This document shows positions 23,190 to 34,926 of a DNA stretch of 64,000 nucleotides, piece after piece. Origin of the DNA: Erythrophleum ivorense. Its lineage: Eukaryota > Streptophyta > Magnoliopsida > Fabales > Fabaceae. The first letter of the stretch is position 1; every line of letters begins with the position of its first letter. Location: the NCBI GenBank assembly GCA_026724425.1, contig JAIUCV010000101.1, positions 806,001-870,000 of the forward strand, in the 5' to 3' direction. The notes below the pieces were generated by a model. The model was not told the origin of the DNA, ran no database searches, and saw only the letters and a program-made list of their open reading frames with translations. Made by a program: the position numbers and the translations under genes.

Positions 23190-24600
23190 TTTTGAAAAGC
23201 TCTCCTTGCCTTAAAGGCCTTGTGTTAATGGACACATTGTTGTGTTCCTTTGAAAGCTCATCTTTGTTGGATTGAATCTTTGATGAGCTTGTGTTTAAAT
23301 GGCAGGAACTTCTTGAAAGGAGTTGTCCTTGTGCCATGAATGAAGAAGGCTGGTGTAGAGATTATGATGTTGTCTCACCAGCTCTGTTGTTCAGCCATGT
23401 GTGGCTCGTTGTTAACTGGTGTAGAAGTTCATGCCTCACCAGCTTTGTGAATCAGCCATGTGGCTTGATATTGTTCGCGCAAGATGGCTCTGTCCCTTGG
23501 CGCTCTTGAGCTCAGTCTCATTTCACTCCATCCTAACCATTCTCTATCTACTTCCGCTTAATCACCTATACTCTGGTTACTTATTCTCTCGTTACTTGAT
23601 TATTCCATCACTCACCTTTTCCTTTGGTTAGAATCTGTCTTAAACTCAACAGGTTCAAAGGCTTAAGGTGTTGGTTGATGTGTTTGGCTTGATTGCCTCA
23701 TGAAGGCAAGGCAAGTTTGTTTGGGAGGTTAGAACCAATGGCCACAGCTTCACACACCCAAGGCGTGATCCTTGAGGAGAAAAGTCTGTTGGAATGTGAT
23801 GAATCAACTCCGTTGTTTGAAGGCTTAGCACATGTTGGAGTTAGAGCCAATGACCACAGCCTTTTGACCCAAGTGGCGAGACTGTTGGAAGTTGATGGAT
23901 CAGCTCGTTATGTTAGAACCGCCCTAAGCTTGAAGAACCCAAGGCTCTTTTGGCACTTGTGGAGAAGAGTCTTAAGGAGCGATGGATCAGCTCAACATGG
24001 AGATTAATTCCCTTTCTTTAAAGAGGCATTGTTCCTCTTGGTGGCGGTTCCGAGTAAATCGTCTAGAGGCGTTGTTCCTCTTGGTGGCAGTACCGCGTAA
24101 ACTGTCTATATATGTTTGGAGGCGTGTTCCTCCCTTTGGTGTTTGAAGTTTTTGGCGTGCCCTTGAGTGTGGAGCTCACCAAGGCACGCATTGGTTCAGT
24201 TCATGGCAAGTTCAACCATGGTTCCTGTTGGCGGTTTCAAACCGCATTCATTCAGCTCTCACAACAAACCGTAATTCAGCATAAAAAGACGGTTATTCTA
24301 AACTCTACTCCATTTGATTTATTATCTCTTTGCCTTGGATCCCATTGATGGTTTATCTTGTCTCTGAATTGATAGTTGTTGCCTTTATGCTCTTGATATT
24401 CCTCTGATTCTTTGATATTCCTCATTTGGTTTTATGTTTCCTTTGATATTCCTCATGGCAATACTTAATCTTTTCTTCTTTATCACTTTGTTTAAGGGTA
24501 AAGGAGACCATGCGAGCCTCAAAGAGACCAATGAGAGCCTCAAAGAATTGTATGAGAGCCTCAAAGAAGTACAAGATGGCAAGAATGAATACAGAATCAA
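23190..24600 (+). repeat. Internal tandem repeat modules of the non-autonomous element
   Basis: Several short imperfect repeats lie here: 'caccagct(c/t)tgt...cagccatgtg' twice (about 23378 and 23437), 'gaggc(g/a)ttgttcctcttggtgg' near 24025 and 24066 with a shorter form near 24119, and 'gagagcctcaaagaa' three times at about 24515-24570. They replace the gag-pol region and have no convincing coding function. Confidence 0.7.
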
Positions 24601-24974
24601 GTCATGAAGGGCTATGGCATGAGAAGTGGAGCCGGTTTCATATCAATCCAAAACCGGGCTTGAGAAGAGGAGTAGAAAATCATATCATTTGTGTTCAATC
24701 TTGGCCTTTGGTCAATCTCTCCCAACCTTTGGTCCAGCTCTCCCGACGACCAAGCTTGAGGGAGGGTATTAGAGTGAGAGTGAGAAGGCCGAAAGAAGGC
24801 CAAGCATCTCTCACCATCAAGTGTGGCTTCATCAACAGCCACTAAGCATAGCTTCATCAGCCATTCAAGATTATGAGCCCCTAAGCCATGAGCTCATACT
24901 CTTTTTCCCTAAGCATAGTTTTGTCCCATGTGGTTTTCTATGCTTAGGTTTTTAATGAGGTGAGTCTTGTGGTT

Positions 24975-25079
24975 TCCAAGCTAAGCATTCATCCATATGG
25001 CTTAGCTTGAGGGGGAGTGTTAAACAAGAAACGCTTTCCAATCTAAGTCTTCATCCTTACGGCTTAGCTTGCGGGGGAG
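24975..25079 (+). other. Duplicated polypurine tract before the 3' LTR
   Basis: 'ggcttagcttgagggggagtg' ends at about 25019 and 'ggcttagcttgcgggggagtg' ends at the 3' LTR start (25080). Only the second abuts the LTR; the first is about 60 bp upstream and also followed by tta. A copia-like pre-PPT block is at about 24898-24960. Confidence 0.75.
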
Positions 25080-25593
25080 TGTTAGAATGAAAGGAATATT
25101 ATCAAGACATCAAGGAGACCTTTGTGACCGTTGGAGCTAGTTGGAGAGAAAGGAATACTCCTAAGAGAATCTCGTAACCATTTGAATCCTATCATGACCG
25201 TTGGAGTCAAAGAAGGGAGAGCCACATGATTAGGCCACTTGTTGTAGCCGTTAGAAGAGAGGAAGAAAAGAAGTCAAAATTCAAGTGTGGTTTAAGAGAA
25301 AGAAACGTTGGAGCCCAGCTGTCTCACACTCTCCTTGTTTCTTGAAAAACATCTTGTATTATTTTATTCTTTATGAATGTCTTTATAATGTAATTGTATT
25401 GTCTTATGATAATTAAGAGAGAGAGTTTACTCTCATCTTCACATTCTCTCAATCTCACTATTCTCTCTCTATTCTCTCCTGAAACTAGAAACTCTCTTTA
25501 ATCTCTCAATCCATCTAACAATCAAAATCTCTTAATCTCTCAATCTCTTTATACTCTCAATCACACTTCCGCATAGTTACTCAAAATCTTACA
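25080..25593 (+). repeat. 3' LTR of the young copia-type element
   Basis: 514 bp, same ends as the 5' LTR. See the whole-element entry for the differences. Confidence 0.93.
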
Positions 25594-25934
25594 AGTACCG
25601 CCCCACACTTCCACTATAGTGTATTAAAAAGATTAATAGAAAAGAATACGAAATTTCACAGTGGGTTGCCGAGTTTTGTCGTTTATCTTCCCTTTGATGA
25701 AACAATGAGTCGAAAATTGTCAAATTGGTTGCAGGTTGCAGCGTTATTACGGTGACAGAACATATTTTACGGGAGATCAAATCTCGAGATAGATTTCTTT
25801 TTTTTTTTTTTTTGGTTTTATCGAGATACATTTCTGAGAAAACAGAAGTCTAAAGTGAACCTAAAAATTATAAAAAGTTACAAAGATATTTATCTTTGAG
25901 ATATAATATAGGTAAATGTATAAATTTGAAATTG

Positions 25935-26242
25935 GAGAAATTTCAAAACTACATTTTTTGGGTGTCAATTTTTAAAACTATATCTTGTTTGTTTTCAAAA
26001 CTAAATTTTTTCATTGAGTAAAACAACTCTAAATCCTAAAATATAAATTCTAAATCCAAAATCCTAACATGAACCCTTAAATCTAAACCCTAAACCCTAA
26101 AATCTAAACTCTAGTCAAGGATTAGTGAATCCAAACTTATATATTAATTTTTTTAAAAAATGTAGTTTGAAAATTAACACACTAGAAATGTAGTTTTAAA
26201 AATTGATATTTCAAAAAATTGTATTTTTTAAAAATTTCTCTT
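25935..26242. mobile_element. MITE, copy 1, with telomere-like internal AAACCCTAAA
   Basis: It begins gagaaatttcaaaactaca and ends in an imperfect reverse complement of that start (…attttttaaaaatttctc), giving TIRs of about 40 bp. Internally it has 'taaaccctaaaccctaaaat' near 26081-26101. A second family member lies at 33545-33852. The telomere-like repeats are part of the family and do not mark a telomere. Confidence 0.7.
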
Positions 26243-27092
26243 TTAAATATGAAAAAGTTTTTACCCATTTATAAAAAGATGAGCTTCTAGACTATCTCAC
26301 GAGAAACTCATGTTATATTCTTTCATTTTTTTCATTATATTAAATATCCTAATTCTAGATATTATTTATAAACGCTCAAGGTTGTCAAACACTCAAGATC
26401 GTCATTTTCTTTCTTTTATTAGTTTTCTACGGCTCTAAATATATTTATTTACCTTGCAAATATGTCTAATATCCGTTCATCATTTTTGGCATGACAAAAC
26501 ATCAGCAAACAAAAAACAAAACAAAAATATCAGCGAGAGGTACAGCAAAATGAATTAAGCATACTAGAAAAAATATCTTCTTTTTAGTTTTGAATTTCTT
26601 TTTCTCGAGTCAAAGTTTAAGTTGGAGATTATGACAATTTTTTTTTTAGTGAACCGTGTCGCCCTATCATTTAAGTGACCATTCTAACAGTTAGTAGGTA
26701 GCATATCTTACAAAGTGATGCCCTGTAAACGGATCGATTTACCACAAGACGTCCATATCTCTAGAATAACTATATGTTCCACGTTTCAAAATAAACTATA
26801 ATGCAATTATATTATATAGATACTTTAACGGAAGAATTATAGTGTAGTGAAATGATAATATATAGACAACAATGGCCTAACGACTAACGTCACTATCCAT
26901 GCATGTGTTTATTAAGACCGAAAACCCGTTCTAGCTATTAAAATAATGATCAACAAGGCCTGGTTGGCATATGAAACTAAAATCAAATGAAACATCAATT
27001 CAGTGAATCAATATATAAAGAACCCCTCTGAGATGTAGAAGAACCATCATAAACTTATTGTCTTGAAGATAACAAGAACAACTAAAAGCAAA
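26243..27092. other. Spacer and promoter region of the beta-glucosidase gene
   Basis: AT-rich. The last 100 bases carry the TATA box listed next. No other gene is seen. Confidence 0.5.
27012..27020 (+). promoter_or_regulatory. TATA box of the beta-glucosidase gene
   Basis: tatataaag lies about 73 bases upstream of the ATG at 27093, a normal plant spacing allowing a short leader of roughly 40 bases. Confidence 0.7.
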
Positions 27093-30000
27093 ATGGCTTT
27101 GCAAAAGTTTCCTCTCGTGGGACTGCTTTTGCTCCTAACCGTCGTCGTCTCTCCAGCAGCAACAGCTGATGGGCCTGTTTGCCCGCCGTCGACCAAACTA
27201 AGCCGGTCAAGTTTCCCTGAAGGTTTTTTATTTGGCACGGCTACTGCAGCTTATCAGGTATCATATAAGTTTTCCTGGTCGTTTCTTGACGTATACATAT
27301 CTAAATTGATTGTTCATAAGTTATCATTTAGGTAGTAAGATTCATATATATAGACGGCACGGATGTACACATTTATTAATTTCACGATCGTGTTCACAGA
27401 ATATTACAGAACAGAAAATATATTATATGATGTCTCATGTCTCTGGATAATGTGTTTCATATACTATATACTTTGTAATACCAAGTGGAAACATCATCAC
27501 GAAGTAGGGGTATTTTGGTCTTTTGCTTACTTTGCTAGTTTTTTTTTTTTTTTTTGAACAACCACTTTGCTAGTTATGTATCGAATAAAATTTGTATTAA
27601 GTATGTGTCATGATTACAAATTTTATTAGATAACTAGCAAAGTAAAAATATACGATATTCTTATGTATCGTTAGGTTGAAGGAGCAGTGAATGAAACTTG
27701 TCGTGGACCGGCCTTGTGGGATATCTACTGTAAGAGATATCCAAGTGAGTGCCTCTACATTATGTACTTTTTGTGTGGATAAAATATTTATATGGATGGG
27801 CTTAATTAACGGCTATATTTAAAAATTTATTATTAATTAATCTGGATGATCTCTAATTTTAAATTACAGAGAGGTGCAATAACGATAATGCCGATGTAGC
27901 CGTTGACTTCTTCCATCGCTATAAGGTATATATTAATACAAATTTAAAGAGATAATATAAGTTATCTCGGATATTTAGTAAATAATATCATGTTTTTATA
28001 TTGGTTAGCTCATTTATACTCGATGTTGAAAATTGGTCTCCTTTGAAAAATATTTGTAGGAAGATATTCAGCTTATGAAGAGCCTAAACACAGACGCCTT
28101 CAGACTCTCTATCGCGTGGTCAAGAATATTTCCTCGTGAGTTTATTTGCTACGGATTGGTATACATGACATATATTTCTCATTTAAAAAAAAAAAAATCA
28201 CGATAGTGGACTCTGGTGTATTTCAATGTATATAATAGTTAGAAATATTAATGAAACAAAACAATGTTTTATCAGATGGAAGAAAGGAGAAAGGAGTGAG
28301 TCAAGCTGGTGTTCGGTTTTACCACGACGTAATCGACGAGCTCCTAAGAAATGGTTTATAACTTTATATATACTATATAAACGTTTTAAAGTATATACAC
28401 AAAGAAACTAACTAACAAAAAATAGTTAATCAAATACTAGTCCATTCTCTAAACAAATTTCTTTTAATATTGTAATTAGGTATAATCCCGTTCGTGACTG
28501 TTTTTCACTGGGACACTCCACAAGATTTAGAAGACGAATATGGTGGATTTTTAAGCGAAAGAATTGTGTAAGTTTTCTATAAAAAGAAAAACATTTTTTA
28601 AATATTATTAAAGTACGTAACACTAACTACAAGTGTACAACATGATGCATTTCAACATCTTTTACTAAAATGCAGGAAAGATTTCCGGGAGTATGCTGAT
28701 TTTGTTTTCCAAGAATATGGTGGAAAAGTGAAAAATTGGATCACTTTCAACGAGCCATGGGTTTTTGCTCACGCCGGTTATGACGTAGGCAAGAAAGCAC
28801 CAGGACGTTGCTCTTCTTACGTCGATGCTATCTGCCAAGACGGACGATCAGGCTATGAGGCATACCTCGTCAGTCATAACCTCCTTAACGCTCACGCAGA
28901 AGCCTTTGAAGCTTTCAAACAATGCGTAAAGGTAAATGTGAAAAAAAAACTTGTTTTCCTACTATTGTCTATGGGATATCAAATTTTATTTTATTTTCGG
29001 GTTATGATTATGGCCACAGTGTAAAGGTGGGAAGGTCGGTCTCGCACATAGTCCGGCTTGGTTCGAACCACATGACCTTGCTGATTCACAAGATGGTGCC
29101 TCCATTAACCGTGCCCTTGACTTTATGTTGGGGTGGTACGAATTTAATGATATTTGCAATATTAAATATCTTGAAGCAAAATGGATCTTTGTATATGGAG
29201 TATACAATTTCGGTTTAACTTAATTTGATTAATTTTTGTAGGCATCTGGATACTACTATGTATGGGGATTATCCGCAAATAATGAAAGACATTGTTGGAC
29301 AGAGATTGCCTACATTTACTAGTGCGCAGAAAGCAAAACTGAAAAACTCCGCCCATTTCGTTGGGCTCAACTACTACACGTCCACGTTTTCAAACCATTT
29401 GGAGAAGCCAGATTATTCTAAACCAAGATGGAAGCAAGATTCTCTTATTAGTTGGGAACGTAAGTTGTTTTCTTCTCTTTTACCTGAAACCGGAACAAAG
29501 ACCAACCAGTCAAAGGAAATGTTGTTTGTATTTGGTAGTAGTTCTAGGACTGGGCAAAATACCCAGGAACCAAGATCAGGTTCAATCCGGTCAAGAAATC
29601 TAGGTATCCAGAATGTCCGGAACTTTACAAATTGATTTCAAGTTCCGGGTATCAACCTGATCCCGGGATCCGCTAGAATAACTTTAAGTTATTATGAGGC
29701 AAAGTTATTAAAAAAAACAGTATATTTTAGAATAACTGTGATAAATATGAAAATGTTATACAAACCAATTTGAAGTGTCTTTTTGCATGATCTTATCTAT
29801 ATTTGTTAAAAATATTTGGTAATTTTATGTTTATTATAATATTTTTAGCTATTTATGTATGGATCCAAACCCGATTTAGATACTTGCGGGTTTCAACCGG
29901 ATCAAATTCTTATTTTTTTAGATATGGATATCTGGTTTGTGCCCATTTTTATTTGTTACTAATCAAATCTTTCTTCTTTTCAGCTAAGAATGTGAATAAT

Positions 30001-30783
30001 TACACCATTGGTAGCAAGGTATGCATTTATTTAAAATAATAGCAAGTTTATATTATGGTATTAGATATATATTGACATGGTATATAGTTTAGTGGTTTGT
30101 GTTACTGTCATCTGTTGTGTTTGTAAAAAAAAAAAAAAAAGAAAGATAATTACTATTTTTTATAGTCTATGACGTAACACTTTCACCTCTTTTTAATTTG
30201 ATTTCAGCCTTTCACCGCTGCACTACCCGTTTACGCGAAAGGCTTTAGAAGTCTTTTGAAGTACATCAAGGATAAATACGCAAACCCTGAAATTATGATC
30301 ATGGAAAATGGTAACTAGAGATTCTATTAATTTTGTTCATATTTTCTTTAAAAAGAAGTATTAAAAATAGTGATTGTGATGTTCTTATTTAGGATATGGA
30401 GACGTACTTGGGGCCACAGATTCGGTTGAAGTTGGTACTGCTGACCATAACAGGAAGTATTATCTTCAAAGGCATCTTTTGAGTATGCAAGAAGCGATTT
30501 GGTAAGTCCTATATATATGATTAAGTAACAATTATATTGAAGAATCTAATAAAAACATTTTTGTCAAACTTGCAGCATCGACAAAGTAAATGTTACAGGA
30601 TACTTTATATGGTCACTGTTGGATAACTTCGAGTGGCAAGATGGTTATAAGAACCGGTTCGGACTCTTTTACGTTGATTACAAAAATAACCTCACACGTC
30701 ATGAGAAAATTTCGGGCAAGTATTACAGAGAATTCCTCAGTGAAGGAGTTCGTCCATCGATGATCAAGAACGACGAGCTTTGA
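27093..30783 (+). CDS. GH1 beta-glucosidase with C-terminal ER-retention signal (PYK10/BGLU18-25 group)
   Basis: Thirteen exons: 27093-27257, 27675-27744, 27870-27925, 28060-28135, 28276-28353, 28480-28567, 28676-28931, 29020-29135, 29242-29459, 29984-30018, 30208-30310, 30393-30501, 30576-30783, giving 525 residues, the normal GH1 length. A signal peptide (LLLLLTVVVSPAATA) is followed by the GH1 barrel. TFNEP holds the acid/base Glu204 and IMENG the nucleophile Glu419. The C-terminus is NDEL, an ER-retrieval signal like those of the ER-body enzymes PYK10/BGLU18-25, which hydrolyse glucosides such as indole glucosinolates or scopolin after tissue damage. From memory it most resembles BGLU24. 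No premature stop is present and all splice sites are canonical. Substrate not deducible. Confidence 0.93.
29460..29983 (+). other. Intron 9 of the beta-glucosidase gene, likely holding repeat sequence
   Basis: At 524 bp this is the gene's largest intron or close to it. It contains GC-richer blocks such as 'caggttcaatccggtcaaga' and 'tttcaaccggatcaaattct' that look like an interspersed repeat, but no TIRs or target duplication could be fixed. Confidence 0.4.
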
Positions 30784-32424
30784 GCTTATATGTGGAGGAT
30801 TTAGTAACTTTGTTTCAATGTTTCTTTCTTATGTTTTAGTTTGTGATGGACCAAGATTCATGAGGTCTTTGGTTAGAATAAAAGTGTTTTTCTTTTTTAA
30901 TTATGTCATCACTTTGTAACATTGTGTCCAATTCGGCATTAATAGAGGTTGAAGCATAATGCCTAAAATTATTAGAAGCCTTGGCGCATAGATATTAAAC
31001 CACCATTGTTACATGATAATGAATCTTAAGACGCATATACAGTGGTAAAGCTCTATTCTCTATGAACCTTAACTAAAAAAATTGGGGAAAGTTCTTCGTA
31101 AGTGTAAACAAATATACACACATGTAATTTTTACTTTATTATTGATGATAGACAAAACCACACAACACTTATTTGTATATTATGAAGATATTTTGAAAAA
31201 GTAACTCATATGTATTATTGCATCGAAATGAGAAAACAAAATTATATATTTTACTTGTGTCACCAATCACCATAACCCAAATATATAGTATATATAAGGA
31301 AAATTATTATTAATTTTCTCCACTACTCATTTTTATTGATTAATTTGACCTTCTTTTAGGGAAAACAATATATAGGCCCTCGTGTTTCTCATTGGCTTTT
31401 TTTTTTTTAAGATATGAGACATAGGATCCAGTTTGATTTTCCGAATAATTATTTTTTCACAGATCTTGATTTTGTTTTTGACAGTAAAATTCAGTAATGA
31501 CTACGAGACAAACGGGTTCACGGGCGAGGTGGGAATAAATAAGTGATACAAAAGAACCTCCTGTTTTAGCCTATGTTGCATAGAAACGGAAACGGAAATG
31601 GAAACGCAGAAGCGAAACATTTCTAAAATGAAAAACGTACATTTTGCAAAATTTAAGTATGAAAAAGTTTTGGAATCGTGTATATATATAAAATAATCGG
31701 ATTGCACCAGCGTCGTTAGATTGAAAGTGCAATATCAGTGTAGCAAGAAAAGACACACTGTGCTTAAAATAGTTAAATGCACCACCCTTTCACAATCTTT
31801 TGATTTACTACAACTTTATAACTTTGTCTGAAGTATACCAATTGCAAAACTAACCTCCATGTGTAGTAGACGTCCGTAGAGATCTACGTTGTAGGCTTAA
31901 TCGCGGTCTACCTACTCGGTCTATTATTATGTGTTTTTTTGTGGGATATATTCCTGGTGTCACCGAAGGATGCAAATCTCCGACGAACAGCAGTCGGTGT
32001 AGAATCCATCGAACTGATCAAAAGGTTTATCGGGGTCGGGAGAGAAAGGAAGGTTTGACATTTCTTGGAGAGGAAGATGAGGACGATGGAAGATTTTCTT
32101 GAAGGTTTTTCGTTTATCATAAGTTTCCGTTCTGTTTTGGAGGAAGAGGCAATATATATATAACATAATCGCGGATTGCACAAGCACCGTTAGATTCTTC
32201 TCTAGGTTAAGTATAAATAATTTCGGGAAATTTTGAGTCACTGTTGGGTTTATTTCCTATTTGGAAATAGTTTATGTGGTCAAACTAAAGTACTTTGTAA
32301 AACTCGTTACCGTTTTGAAATTACCAAAAACTTTCCCTACCATTAATAAAGACTAAAGAGAGAGAGCTCAAAAGGAAACGGAAAAGAAACTCTTCCAATG
32401 CATTTCTTAGATTTTGACATTAAT
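30784..32424. other. 3' region of the beta-glucosidase gene and spacer
   Basis: AT-rich. 'cggattgcacca(g)...cgttagatt' occurs at about 31697-31722 and in similar form at about 32171-32194, a small direct duplication. Short minus-strand open frames around 31900-32240 have no recognisable domain. Confidence 0.4.
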
Positions 32425-32799
32425 GGGGTGTATCCAATTTGGTATTTTGAGTGAGTTTAGGTGATTTGTGTTAAAATGACAAATCCCCTGTTATTCAAAC
32501 TTAAATTCTAAAACTTCTTTTAAAATCCAGTGTTATTGAACTTATGATTTTAAAATACATCTTCAAATCCAGTGTTATTAGAAATATTTTTAGAAGTGGA
32601 TTTTAAGTGATTTCAAGTGATTTTATAGTTATTTGGTGGAATTTCTTTGTTAAAAATAAATCACCTAAAATCTCATAGTTTTTGGTGAGATTCTAGAGTG
32701 ATTTCATTAAAATCATAACAACTTCTCTAAAATCATCATAAATCATCTAAAAATGAAATCAACCTAAATCACTATAAATCTCAAGTTCAATACATCCCC
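32425..32799. mobile_element. PIF/Harbinger-like MITE
   Basis: It starts ggggtgtatccaatttgg and ends caagttcaatacatcccc, an imperfect terminal inverted repeat of about 17 bp. Both sides carry TAA (taat before, taaa after), in line with the 3-bp duplication of this superfamily. The interior repeats 'aaatccagtgttatt', shared with the element at 45306. 375 bp, no coding capacity. Confidence 0.7.
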
Positions 32800-32977
32800 T
32801 AAAAGTCAAGTCTTTTGACTGGTTACTTACATCTCCTGAAACTTGCAAATAATATTTTCTAAAACTCGATTTCTCTTTCTGCTTATATCTGTCCTAAGCA
32901 CATCTAGTTCTTATGTACAGGATGTTATAATCATGATCCATACTTTATTCGATTTTGATTGGTAAAACAACATGTAA

Positions 32978-33229
32978 ATCCATTAGCGTGTGGTCCAAGT
33001 CAAGGACTAAGTAAAGCTTCTTGTGTGTGTAAATAGTGATTAGGGTTGTGAGATGCTTTGTAAAAGATACAGCTTCGGGGCTCAGACGTAAACCGGAGAA
33101 AAGATAATCGAATGCTCGGCCTTCAACAGAGTGCGGCTTTCTTTATACAGGCGAGGCAGATTCTGTGACGAACAAAGCCATGACCACAAGTACCACGAGA
33201 GGAAGACGATGGCACCATCTCTGAATCAT
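32978..33229 (-). pseudogene. 5' fragment of the FCP1-like phosphatase gene
   Basis: On the minus strand this matches about 19372-19622: ATG GTG and the N-terminal Cys/His stretch are readable, then an indel after LAC shifts the frame to a stop (about 33136). Similarity continues through the segment encoding YLVLDLDHT and ends abruptly after 'ccacacgctaat'. The C-terminal two thirds of the gene are absent. The opposite orientation and sharp ends suggest capture or template-switch repair, not tandem duplication. Confidence 0.85.
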
Positions 33230-33544
33230 TTAATATTTAATATTTAATCATTTAACTAGTAAAGTAAATACTCATGTTTGTGACTTTGGTCAAGAAACAT
33301 AAGCAAAAAAATATTTTACGTCATGTTTGTGAATATTTAGTTATTGATAACAATAAAAATCAATAATATCAATAACTTCCCATGGTATCAATAAAATCTA
33401 TATAATTAAATATTCATCTGTTATTCAAAAAGTAAAAATCTAAACATTTGAATCAATACCGGACACAATTTCTTCTTATAATATATTATAAAATAATAAG
33501 GAGTGATAAAAAATAAATCAGATATTACTGTCAAAATAATATAG

Positions 33545-33852
33545 GGAAATTTCAAAACTACAATTTTTTGGTGTTAATTTTCACACTATACCTATAAAGT
33601 GTCTATTTTTAAAAGTACAATTTTTCATTCAGTAAAAGACTCTAACCTTAAAATATAAACATCAAACCCTAAAATCTAATCTTGAACCACTTAAATCTAA
33701 ACCCTAATCCCCAAAATCTAAAACTTAATCAAGAATTAGTGAACCTAACTTATATATTAAAATTAGGAAAAAATGTAGTTTTGAAAACTGTCATACTAAA
33801 GATGTAGTTTTAAAATTTACACCCTAAAAAATGTATTTCTTAACATTTCTCA
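33545..33852. mobile_element. MITE, copy 2 (same family as 25935-26242)
   Basis: It shares gaaatttcaaaactaca at the start, an internal cluster of 'aaaccctaa' units, 'attagtgaa' and a TIR-like end with copy 1, but is clearly diverged, so it is an older insertion or a different subfamily. Confidence 0.65.
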
Positions 33853-34926
33853 TAAAAATTCGTAATTCTTATGTTTATTGCTCTCATTTGATCGATAATA
33901 TGTAGAGGTGTTCAATTTGGTATTACCAAACTGAACCGAACGAAATAGGTCATATGATTTGGATTTGAATAAACTGTATGAATGCAATTTTATATAAACC
34001 GTGGATATTGATATGGTTTGGATATTAACCGCAAAAACCGAAAAAAACCAAATAGCTCTATATATTAATATAATAGTATATTATATACGCATATGATATA
34101 TAATAATATAAGTTTAGAGTAATCTCATATAAAATTATAGTTCATTAACTTTAAAATAAAACATGTGTTTGCATTTTCTTATTTGAATTTGATCTTTTGA
34201 TTAAGAGAAAAAATGAAAAATCTAAATAACAAAATAATAACAATACAAAAAGTTCAAATAAACCGAAATCAGTGATTTAAAAATCGGACCGGACCGGCCA
34301 ATCCAACCGTGAATCGGAGAGATGTCCAGTTTGGGTTAATGCCAAAAACCAGTGGACAAAAACCGTAAAACCCGCTTAAAAACCGACCAAAACCGGTGAA
34401 CCGGCTCGAACCGGTGAACCAGCAGAACCCGGTTTTTGATTTATCGAGTCTTTCACCATTATTTTCTTGCAAATAAGATCGTCGATCGTCTGGTCTGATT
34501 ACAAAAGCTATAGATCTATTTTCTGTTCAAACCGATGTCGTTTTAAACGAATCAAAACTAAAGAAATTGTGTTGTTTAGTAGACTGATCCAAGAAATTGT
34601 GTTGTTTAAATAACTCTACAATTCTGAGAAATTTTATATAATTTTATAACATTGTATACCCTTCTCAAAATATATATGGTTGTTTAATTAGTGTTTGTGA
34701 TATATAATTACGAAATGTAAGAGTTTGAAGCAATGTCAGTGTAGTCTAGTGGCAACCTTGGATTCTCTCGGTTAACAATTTCTTTTTTCTTTGATTCGTT
34801 AAAACGACGTAACATTAGTCTAATCCTTTTACCGAAAATCATCAAATTTTGGATATTTCAAAAGAGAGCCCAGTCTCCGCCATGGCAGAGAGGTTCTCAG
34901 AGATGAGCTAAAACAGACAAATAGCC
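33853..34926. other. Spacer with CCGGTTT-rich repeat, 5' region of TBL13
   Basis: About 34270-34440 has many 'aaccgg' / 'ccggtgaacc' units, a low-complexity Brassicaceae-type repeat whose minus-strand open frame (67 codons, Gly/Phe-rich) is an artefact of the repeat. 'tagtctagtggcaacc' near 34744 resembles a tRNA A box but no B box follows. Confidence 0.4.

Larger units (their letters stand above)
21525..25598 (+). mobile_element. Complete young copia-type LTR element without pol (non-autonomous)
   Basis: Two LTRs (21530-22047 and 25080-25593), a 5-bp target duplication agtac (21525-21529 and 25594-25598), a primer-binding site complementary to initiator Met tRNA, and a polypurine tract make a structurally complete element of about 4.06 kb. 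By eye the LTRs differ by one substitution (21557 G, 25107 A) and one 4-bp indel (gatc at 22007-22010 missing on the right), so insertion was recent. The 3-kb interior has no frame longer than about 110 codons and no protease, integrase, RT or RNase H motif. It must have been mobilised by proteins from another copia element. Confidence 0.92.

Noticed and set aside
23693..24007. 104-codon frame in the copia-type element as a gag remnant
   Set aside because: It consists of tandem repeat units and has no zinc knuckle or capsid-like motif.
26081..26105. Telomere repeat (AAACCCT)n suggesting a chromosome end
   Set aside because: Only about two perfect units inside a MITE whose second copy at 33.7 kb has the same kind of core.
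34269..34472. 67-codon minus-strand frame rich in Gly and Phe
   Set aside because: It is produced by the ccggtt-type low-complexity repeat and has no start context.
34735..34790. Possible tRNA gene ('tagtctagtggcaacc')
   Set aside because: Only an A-box-like piece is present; no B box, no cloverleaf arms.
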